NCBI GenBank assembly: GCA_021808195.1
Contig: JAKBCE010000047.1
Location: 1 to 22,452, forward strand
Origin: Pseudomonadota bacterium
GTDB lineage: Bacteria > Pseudomonadota > Gammaproteobacteria > Steroidobacterales > Steroidobacteraceae
DNA: 22,452 bases
Direction: 5' to 3'
Shown piece by piece: positions 16,590-22,452 of the stretch. The position numbers and the translations under genes are program-made. Every line of letters starts with the position of its first letter. The first letter of the stretch is position 1. The notes beneath the pieces are model-generated. The model searched no databases. It was not told the DNA's origin and saw nothing but the letters and a program-made list of their open reading frames with translations.

Positions 16590-18452
16590 ATGATCGTCTA
16601 CCGATCGGAAAAAAACGCCTTCCTGCGCGACGTCCGGCGAGGAGACATCGATGAGGTGATCCTCGAGCGATTCAAGGCAACGACCGGGCACTCCGTCGCC
16701 CGGTCGGAACAGCGCTCCTGGGGGAATTCTCTCCAGCACGTCGCGAACGTGCTGGATGACGATTCCGTTGCCGATGACCTTGGCATCGCCGTCGAGTTCG
16801 TGCTCCCGTTGTCATTGAAGCGGATCGACGTGACCGTCGCCGGTCACACCGACGCCGGTCAGCGCCGCGCCATCATCATTGAATTGAAGCAATGGGAAAC
16901 CGCCCGCGCATCGCCCAGGGATGCAATCGTCTTCACCCACGTCGGCGGAAGGGAGCGCCCGGAAGTTCACCCCTCGTATCAGGCGTGGTCCTATGCGGCA
17001 TTCCTGCGCGGCTTCAACGAAGCGGTGTATGAGGAAAACCAGGGCATCGGTCTGCAGCCTTGCGCCTATCTGCACAATTACAGGCGCGACAGCGTCATTG
17101 ACTCGATGCATTACGATGCATATCTGCGCGAGGCGCCGCTTTTTGCCAAGGGAGAGGGGGAGAAGCTCCGGGAGTTCATCCGCAAATACATTCCGCGCGG
17201 ACGCGGCAATGAAGTCCTGGTGGCACTCGAGAACGGCCGCATAAGACCCTCCAAGGCCCTCGCAGACGCCGTCACCGGCATCGTCCAGGGTCAGCCGGAA
17301 TTCGTCCTGCTCGACGACCAGAAGGCGGTCTTCGAGGCCTGTCTGGAGGCGGCACGCAACGCGACGCCCGGCGCCCCGCGTGTTCTTATCGTCGAGGGCG
17401 GGCCGGGCACGGGCAAATCCGTCATCGCCGTGCATCTGCTGGCGGCATTGCTGGCGAAGAAAATCTTCGCGATGTACGTGTCGAAGAACGCCGCGCCCCG
17501 GCATGTCTTCGTCGAGCAGCTCGGTCGCCTCAGGCAGGACAAGGTCAAATTGGCCAGCTTGTTCACCGGCCCCGATCGCTTCCTGGACACCGAGGTGAAC
17601 GCCGTCGGTACGCTGATCGTGGACGAGGCGCACCGGCTCACCGAAAAGGTCGGCTTTTTCGGCAACAAGGGCGAGCACTCGGTCAAAGACCTCGTCCGCG
17701 CCGCGCCCTGCTCGATTTTCTTCCTCGACGAGCGCCAGCAGGTGACGTGGAAGGACGTCGGCTCGACCGAAGTGATCAGTCGATTTGCGGCTGAGCGCGG
17801 GGCGCAGCTCGAAGTGCTTCAGCTGGCGTCTCAGTTTCGTTGCGCCGGATCCGATGGCTATCTCGCGTGGATCGATGACGTGCTCGAGATCCGCCCGACC
17901 GCAAACCGAACGCTGGCGGGCAGCCCGCTCGAGTTTCGCGTCTTCGACGATGCCGGTGAAATGCACGCTGCGATCGAAGCCAGGAACACCCGAAACAAGG
18001 CTCGCGTCGTCGCCGGGTACTGTTGGCCGTGGAAGAGCAAGAACACGCCCGGCGCGTTCGACATCATCATCGGCGAGTATGAGCGCCGCTGGAACCTGAC
18101 CACGGACGGAAGTCTTTGGATCGTCGCGCCGGAATCCATCCGCGAAGTCGGCTGCATTCACACCTGCCAGGGACTCGAAGTCGATTACATCGGCGTCATC
18201 ATCGGACCTGATCTGGTGATGAAGGAGGGTCGCCTGAAGACGGTCCCTGAGGCTCGCGACCGCTTTGACAAATCCATCAAGGGGTACAGGAAGGATCTGG
18301 CCATCGATCCGCGCGGCGCTCAGGAGAAAATCGATCGCATCATCAAGAACACGTACCGGACACTCATGACTCGCGGCATGAAAGGGTGTTACGTGTACGC
18401 CACGGACCCGGCCCTTCGCGAGCACCTGCGGCAGCGCAGCGGCCGTTCCTGA
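16590..18452 (+). CDS. DUF2075 (Schlafen group 3-like) helicase with N-terminal nuclease-like domain
   Basis: A 620-residue protein matching the DUF2075/SLFN group 3 helicase family. The N-terminal domain (about 1-210) begins MIVYRSEKNAFL and carries a PD-(D/E)XK-like set: Asp80 in KRIDVTVAG and Glu98-x-Lys100 in IIELKQW, then the family-typical HPSYQAWSYAAFL. The C-terminal SF1-type helicase has Walker A GPGTGKS (271-277), Walker B/DEAH in IVDEAHR (343-349), FFLDERQQ (377-384), SQFRCAGSDGYLAW (about 414-427), HTCQGLEVDYIGVIIG (524-539) and a late TRGMKG motif. All catalytic-looking residues are present, so it should be active as an ATPase and perhaps a nuclease on DNA or RNA. It follows the MazG-like gene by 27 bp and converges on the SbcC-like gene with a 60-bp gap. 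GGGAGAGAGAG precedes the start. Confidence 0.9.
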   Translation: MIVYRSEKNAFLRDVRRGDIDEVILERFKATTGHSVARSEQRSWGNSLQHVANVLDDDSVADDLGIAVEFVLPLSLKRIDVTVAGHTDAGQRRAIIIELKQWETARASPRDAIVFTHVGGRERPEVHPSYQAWSYAAFLRGFNEAVYEENQGIGLQPCAYLHNYRRDSVIDSMHYDAYLREAPLFAKGEGEKLREFIRKYIPRGRGNEVLVALENGRIRPSKALADAVTGIVQGQPEFVLLDDQKAVFEACLEAARNATPGAPRVLIVEGGPGTGKSVIAVHLLAALLAKKIFAMYVSKNAAPRHVFVEQLGRLRQDKVKLASLFTGPDRFLDTEVNAVGTLIVDEAHRLTEKVGFFGNKGEHSVKDLVRAAPCSIFFLDERQQVTWKDVGSTEVISRFAAERGAQLEVLQLASQFRCAGSDGYLAWIDDVLEIRPTANRTLAGSPLEFRVFDDAGEMHAAIEARNTRNKARVVAGYCWPWKSKNTPGAFDIIIGEYERRWNLTTDGSLWIVAPESIREVGCIHTCQGLEVDYIGVIIGPDLVMKEGRLKTVPEARDRFDKSIKGYRKDLAIDPRGAQEKIDRIIKNTYRTLMTRGMKGCYVYATDPALREHLRQRSGRS

Positions 18453-18512
18453 GCCGACTTACGCTGCGCGAGGGGTGGGCGAGCTGCCGTGCGGCGTCGT
18501 TGCCCCCGCGCC

Positions 18513-21140
18513 CTAGCCGGCGGCGCGACGAGATCCGCTCAGACGGAACACCTGATCGGCGCCCAACCCGTCGAACAGCACGTCGTGGCAGCTGAACACG
18601 AGCACCTGCAGAGTATCGGCCGCCCGGAACAGCACCCGATGAATCTGCCGAATCCGCAGCGGATCGGTATTCACCAGGGAGTCATCCAGGATCAGAGGCA
18701 AGGTTCCCTCCCCGGCCAGCACCTCGGCGAGCCCGATCCGGGTCAGAAGTGCCAGCTGTTCCTGCGCGCCGCCGGAGAGCTCCTCGAACGGCTCGCTCAG
18801 CGAATCGCCGCGCAACCCCACCATCCCCAACGCTTCGCCCAGATCGAGGTCGCAGCCGGGGAACAGGCTCGCCAGATACGGCCTGACCCGCTGCATCACC
18901 GGCGTCGTGAGGCGCTCCACCACGCGGTTGCGCTCTTGCGAGAAGACTTCCCATAGACGCTTCGCCGCGGCCGCCTGCCGCTCCAGGCGCGCAAGCTGCA
19001 CGCGCGTCAAATCCGCGCGCGCCTGAGCATCCTGCAGCGTGTCATATGTTCCCACACCGGACGCGGCATGCAGGGCACCGGTGAGCTGCTGCACGCGGTC
19101 CCGGATCTCCTGCCCGCGCCCCTGGAGGCTCTGCAGCGCCTGCGCGAGCCGCCGCGCATCGAGCTCGGCCTCCTCGCCCCCCAGGTCGGTGAACGCCTCT
19201 CGACAGAGCTCCACGGCCTGCTGCGCGCGCGCGCGATGTCCGATGTGTTCCTGCAGCGTCTGGTTCAGTGCCTGCGCAGTCGGTCGCGCCGCCCAGAGCT
19301 CCGCCAGACGCTGCCGCTCGAGCTGCTTGTCTCGGTGGACTGCATGCTGCGCTGCGATCTGCGCGCGGATGCCGGTCAGTTCGGCATTCACCGTGTCGCG
19401 CGCACCGCGGGCGGATCGAACCTCCTCGTCGGCCGCAGCAAGCGCCGCATCCAGCCCTTGCGCGCTGTCCGTCACCGGCTTCTGCGGCCCGAGCCGCTCG
19501 AGCTCCGCGTCGGTGCGCAGCAACTCTTCCCGCAATGCGTCCCGTGATCGGGACCACGTGGCCCGCGCCTGCGCGGTCAGCTGTTCAATTCTCTGGGTGA
19601 TCCGCTGGATGCGCTCACAGGCGCCACGCGCCTGCGCTACCGTTGCGACACCCGAACGCGTGAGCGCGTCCGCGAGTTCGGCATCGGCCTTGACCTTTGC
19701 GTCGCGCAGCGCATCGAGCGTGCCGCGACCGGGCTGGACCTCGACGTCGGCCAGGTCGCCGAGTTGGATCGTCCGGTTCTCGACCACGTCGAACGCCAGC
19801 CTCGTCCCTGCCGGATGCGGCGTTCCATCGACGCGTGCGACCTGCTTGAGCGTCACCACGACACTGACGGCAGCACCGTGCAGATGTGCCTCTGCCGTGC
19901 GCGCCGTCGCCTCGAGGCGCTGCAATTGTGCGAGCGTCTCCTCGCGAATGTCGGGCTCGCCGGCGCGCAGCTGTTGCGCCTCCCGCAGCGCCTGGTCGAT
20001 GCGATCGAGTTCCGAGACCTTGTCCTGCAGTTCCCGGCGCCGCTCGCTCAATTCCCCGCGGCGCGCTTCCCGCCGCGCCTGCTCCAGGGCGGCACCGGCT
20101 GCTCTGAGTGATTGTTCCGCGACTGACACGCGTCGCACCGCAGACTCGGCGTCCGCCGCCAGCACTTGCTGGCGCAACGTCAGTGCTTCCAGGCGGGCAT
20201 CCAGCTCGGCGGATTCCCCGGCCAGTCGTCGCAGCGTCTCATCGGCCTGCTGCCGCGATTTCAGCTCGTGCTCGGCGCTCGCGGCGGTCACGACCGCAGC
20301 CTTGAGCGCTCCCTCGGCAGCGGCCAACTGCGTGGCGGCACGGCGCGCGGCCGCGGCGCGCTCTTGCGCCGCGGCCGCCTCGCGCCTTGCGGTCTCCAGT
20401 CGACTCGAGAGCGAGGCCAATTCCTCTCGCGCACCGTGTAGTTCGGCGGCCGTCTGTTCGCGAGCCTCGTGCGCCTCTTGCGCGGCCTGCTGCGCGCTCT
20501 GCGCTTCCGCGAGCGCCTTGCGGGCATTACGCAGCAGCGTCGCGTCCTGGCCGGTCGGGGTGTAGTAGCGCTCGTACACCTCGTGGATGCGACTCATCAG
20601 CTGCTGGCCCTGCGCCGAAATCGCCGCCACGCCGATTTCTGCGGACAGCCGCTCCTGGAGCCGGGCCCGACCGTCTTCGTTCAGATCCTCACTCGTCCCG
20701 CGCCGCGAGTCCCCTTGGGCCACCATCAACAGCGGCCAGATCCCCAGTTCGTCTGCGTGTGGCGCACGCGAGCCGCTCGCGCGGGTGCCCAGGAGGCGGC
20801 GCAGCCCATCTTCAGCCTCCTCGGCGCGCAACGTCGTGCCGCCGCCGGCGAGCTGCGCCGACGCGCCCTTGAGGAACTGCTTATGCAGTTCGTACTGACG
20901 GCCCTCGACCTCGAACGCGAGCCGCACCGATGGAGCCTCTGAGGCGCTCCAGCTCTGCAGCCGCTGTTTGTGCTGAGCCGCACCCTTGTACGATTCGAAC
21001 AGCGCGAACTGAATGGCCTGGAACAGCCGGCTCTTGCCCGCTTCGTTGGGGCCGAGCACGAGGTTGAGCCGGGGCGAGAGCGGCGCGAGGGCGCGCGTGA
21101 GACCTCGCCAGTGACGCACGTCGACTTCAAGGAGCCGCAT
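18513..21140 (-). CDS. SbcC/YhaN-like SMC-type ATPase, without zinc hook
   Basis: An 875-residue ABC-type ATPase of the SMC/Rad50/SbcC class, acting with the upstream nuclease in DNA end processing. Walker A is GPNEAGKS (30-37). Long coiled coils rich in Ala, Arg, Glu and Gln run from about 200-420 and 475-740. The ABC signature LSGGAQEQ is at 788-795, Walker B LPLILDD at 814-820, and the D-loop and switch His lie in FSCHD near 849-853. There is no CxxC zinc hook. Instead about 50 residues (421-473) of beta-strand character interrupt the coiled coil. The start at 21140 has GGGAGG six bases upstream; a longer frame to 21224 lies within the nuclease gene. The start overlaps the nuclease stop by 14 bp, so the two form one operon. 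SbcC or YhaN are the nearest named relatives; exact orthology is unsure. Confidence 0.88.
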   Translation of the reverse strand: MRLLEVDVRHWRGLTRALAPLSPRLNLVLGPNEAGKSRLFQAIQFALFESYKGAAQHKQRLQSWSASEAPSVRLAFEVEGRQYELHKQFLKGASAQLAGGGTTLRAEEAEDGLRRLLGTRASGSRAPHADELGIWPLLMVAQGDSRRGTSEDLNEDGRARLQERLSAEIGVAAISAQGQQLMSRIHEVYERYYTPTGQDATLLRNARKALAEAQSAQQAAQEAHEAREQTAAELHGAREELASLSSRLETARREAAAAQERAAAARRAATQLAAAEGALKAAVVTAASAEHELKSRQQADETLRRLAGESAELDARLEALTLRQQVLAADAESAVRRVSVAEQSLRAAGAALEQARREARRGELSERRRELQDKVSELDRIDQALREAQQLRAGEPDIREETLAQLQRLEATARTAEAHLHGAAVSVVVTLKQVARVDGTPHPAGTRLAFDVVENRTIQLGDLADVEVQPGRGTLDALRDAKVKADAELADALTRSGVATVAQARGACERIQRITQRIEQLTAQARATWSRSRDALREELLRTDAELERLGPQKPVTDSAQGLDAALAAADEEVRSARGARDTVNAELTGIRAQIAAQHAVHRDKQLERQRLAELWAARPTAQALNQTLQEHIGHRARAQQAVELCREAFTDLGGEEAELDARRLAQALQSLQGRGQEIRDRVQQLTGALHAASGVGTYDTLQDAQARADLTRVQLARLERQAAAAKRLWEVFSQERNRVVERLTTPVMQRVRPYLASLFPGCDLDLGEALGMVGLRGDSLSEPFEELSGGAQEQLALLTRIGLAEVLAGEGTLPLILDDSLVNTDPLRIRQIHRVLFRAADTLQVLVFSCHDVLFDGLGADQVFRLSGSRRAAG

Positions 21141-22221
21141 CGGAGGCCTCCCGCTGCAGCCGGTAGAGCAACTGCAGAGCGTCCGCATCGGCGGCGTTCG
21201 TTCCGGACTGCAGGCACTGGACACCCGCCGCCATGAATCCTTCGCCCGTCAGGGCCGCCAGGTCCTGTGGGCGGGGCTGGGCGACCAGGGCATCGAGATC
21301 GGCATCGAGGTAGGCAAGCCGCTCGCCGTATTCCTCAACGAGTGCGTCGAGTGCGTCCCGGGCCGCCATGGAGAGCGTGCCCCGTAGGTGCAAATGCACC
21401 AAGGTCTGGGAGCGATCGGGCAGCGCCTCGAGTTCGGCGCGCAGCTCGCCGATCTGTGCATCCTCGGTGACCTCGCGATCCAAAGTCAGCCAATGAGTCT
21501 GGGCGACTCGCCACCGCTGCACGCGCGGTTCGCTGCCCGGTGCGTCGATGTCCACCACCAGAACTGCCCCCGGCTCCATTTCCTTGAACCGGGTCGGTTC
21601 CGGGGCGCCGGGGTACCACGCTCGCGCGTTGTAGCGGAACGTTCCGTGCCAGTCCCCGAGGGCCAGGTAGTCAAAGCCCTTCGCAATCACCCGATCCGCG
21701 TCGATGAGATTCGGCACGGTGCTTTCGGCGTCGCTGGAGAAATTGATGACGCCGCCGTGCGCCACGGCGATCCGGATGCCCTCGCCGGCAACCCGCTCCG
21801 GCAGCCACCCCGTCGGGTCTTCCGTTTCATGCCGGCGAAACAGGGGGCAAGGGTAGATCAGGGCCTCACCGAAGCGCAGCGGCTCGCGGGTGACCAGGAG
21901 ACGGACGTTCGGGGGACGCTCGAGTCGGCTCAGGGCCCCATCGTCAGTCGCTGCATCATGGTTCCCCGGCAGCAGTCCGACCGGGATATCTCCGAAGCTG
22001 CTGAGCGCATCGGAGGTCTGCTGCAGCGCATCGCGACCGAGCGCATTGTCATCGAGAACATCGCCGGCGACGAGGACCGCGTCGGCGCGCAATTCGCGTG
22101 CGAGCGCGCCGATGGCACGCACGGTCTGGAACCGCAGCAGCCGCAGCTGTGCGGCCCGCTCAGGGCTCACGTAGCGCAGCTTCAAGCCGAGCTGCCAGTC
22201 TGCCGTATGAATGAATCGCAT
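21127..22221 (-). CDS. SbcD/Mre11-like DNA repair exonuclease (metallophosphoesterase)
   Basis: A 364-residue calcineurin-like phosphoesterase of the SbcD/Mre11/YhaO group. Motifs in order are HTADWQLG (Asp8; the second metal residue of the usual DxH is Gln10 here), GDVLDD (53-58), GNHD (86-89), AHGG (154-157) and GDWHG (189-193). A C-terminal capping region of about 150 residues follows (QTLVHLHLRGTLS, then EYGERLAYLDADLDAL). It should form the nuclease half of a complex with the ATPase encoded directly downstream (14-bp overlap). The start at 22221 is preceded by GGGGAG eight bases upstream. The His-to-Gln change in motif I is the main oddity; I recall DWQ in a group of annotated DNA repair exonucleases, so it may be a subfamily feature rather than a defect. 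Confidence 0.9.
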   Translation of the reverse strand: MRFIHTADWQLGLKLRYVSPERAAQLRLLRFQTVRAIGALARELRADAVLVAGDVLDDNALGRDALQQTSDALSSFGDIPVGLLPGNHDAATDDGALSRLERPPNVRLLVTREPLRFGEALIYPCPLFRRHETEDPTGWLPERVAGEGIRIAVAHGGVINFSSDAESTVPNLIDADRVIAKGFDYLALGDWHGTFRYNARAWYPGAPEPTRFKEMEPGAVLVVDIDAPGSEPRVQRWRVAQTHWLTLDREVTEDAQIGELRAELEALPDRSQTLVHLHLRGTLSMAARDALDALVEEYGERLAYLDADLDALVAQPRPQDLAALTGEGFMAAGVQCLQSGTNAADADALQLLYRLQREASDAAP

Positions 22222-22302
22222 CCCTCAGTCTCCCCGAAGACCGGCGGCTATTCCAGCGGATTGTGGGCGGGGATTCCAGAGGGTACGGGAGCGCTCGGGC
22301 CC

Positions 22303-22452
22303 TCACTCATCGGTGTATCGCCACGCAAAACGGGCATCCGGATGCCGCGGCAAGCAGCGGCGCAGTGGGACTGCCCGCGCGAGCCCGTTCTTCACCAGCT
22401 CACATCCGGCAGAAGGTATCCGCGCCCCGCACCTGAGCGTCACAACGTCTGC
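22303..22452 (-). CDS. possible C-terminus of a gene cut by the window edge
   Basis: A minus-strand frame enters from the right edge and stops at 22303, giving 49 residues ending ARFAWRYTDE. About three quarters of its third codon positions are G or C, which is only mildly protein-like. It would lie 81 bp upstream of the SbcD-like start in the same direction. I cannot name it, and it could be a chance frame. Confidence 0.25.
   Translation of the reverse strand, partial: ADVVTLRCGARIPSAGCELVKNGLARAVPLRRCLPRHPDARFAWRYTDE

Noticed and set aside
16812..18425. Long minus-strand open frame (537 codons) opposite the DUF2075 gene
   Set aside because: The plus-strand product has clear helicase and nuclease motifs; the antisense product has none.
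18470..18513. Imperfect inverted repeat between the DUF2075 and SbcC-like genes as a bidirectional terminator
   Set aside because: The stem needs a bulge, the loop is long, and there is no T-run on either side.
19039..20565. Plus-strand open frame opposite the SbcC-like ATPase
   Set aside because: It is Ser/Ala/Arg/Cys low-complexity, a shadow of the Ala/Glu/Arg codons of the coiled coil.
1..22452. tRNA, rRNA, CRISPR array, insertion sequence or prophage
   Set aside because: No direct-repeat arrays, transposase or integrase products, or tRNA-like foldbacks were found on reading.

Overview
The window is high-G+C proteobacterial DNA. An ECF sigma / FecR / STN-type TonB receptor cassette, an SSS sugar symporter, a DgoA-type aldolase and an SbcCD-like pair fit a gammaproteobacterium of the Xanthomonadales/Nevskiales type (a sphingomonad-like alphaproteobacterium is the alternative). 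This placement is inferred from gene style only. No rRNA, tRNA, insertion sequence, CRISPR array or prophage gene was seen. Most genes lie on the minus strand; only three (the DUF1993 gene and the MazG-like/DUF2075 pair) lie on the plus strand.

Region 1 (1-3825, minus strand) is a sugar block. It holds a periplasmic aldose 1-epimerase (GalM), then a 2-dehydro-3-deoxy-6-phosphogalactonate aldolase (DgoA) 10 bp ahead of a sodium:solute symporter, then the first codons of a probable small membrane protein cut by the window edge. A promoter-like AT-rich patch with two inverted repeats lies upstream of dgoA, and a perfect 15-bp hairpin lies just past galM. This suggests uptake of galactose or a related sugar and its breakdown through KDPGal. 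The remaining pathway genes would lie outside the window.

Region 2 (3826-5339) is sparse: about 650 bp without a gene, a plus-strand DUF1993 gene ending at a hairpin, and about 340 bp with no confident gene.

Region 3 (5340-12596, minus strand) reads in transcription order: FecI-type ECF sigma factor, FecR anti-sigma/sensor (ATGA overlap), TonB-dependent receptor with an N-terminal STN signalling domain, D-aminopeptidase-like serine hydrolase (S12 family), and dipeptide epimerase-like enolase-superfamily enzyme. The simplest reading is a self-signalling uptake locus whose cargo is a peptide containing D-residues. The peptide would be imported through the outer membrane, trimmed from a D-residue N-terminus, and its dipeptides epimerised for catabolism.

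Region 4 (12900-15758, minus strand) is one large exported protein of unknown function with a 140-residue Pro/Ala/Ser/Lys-rich tail and no visible ribosome binding site.

Region 5 (16179-22221) is nucleic-acid and nucleotide related. A plus-strand pair (MazG-like nucleotide pyrophosphohydrolase, then a DUF2075/Schlafen-group-3 helicase with an N-terminal PD-(D/E)XK-like domain) converges on a minus-strand SbcD-like nuclease and an SbcC-like SMC ATPase that overlap by 14 bp. The ATPase has no zinc hook but a non-coiled insert in its coiled coil. The MazG-like/DUF2075 pair is the best candidate in the window for an undescribed defence or genome-maintenance module. The last 150 bp may hold the C-terminus of another minus-strand gene.
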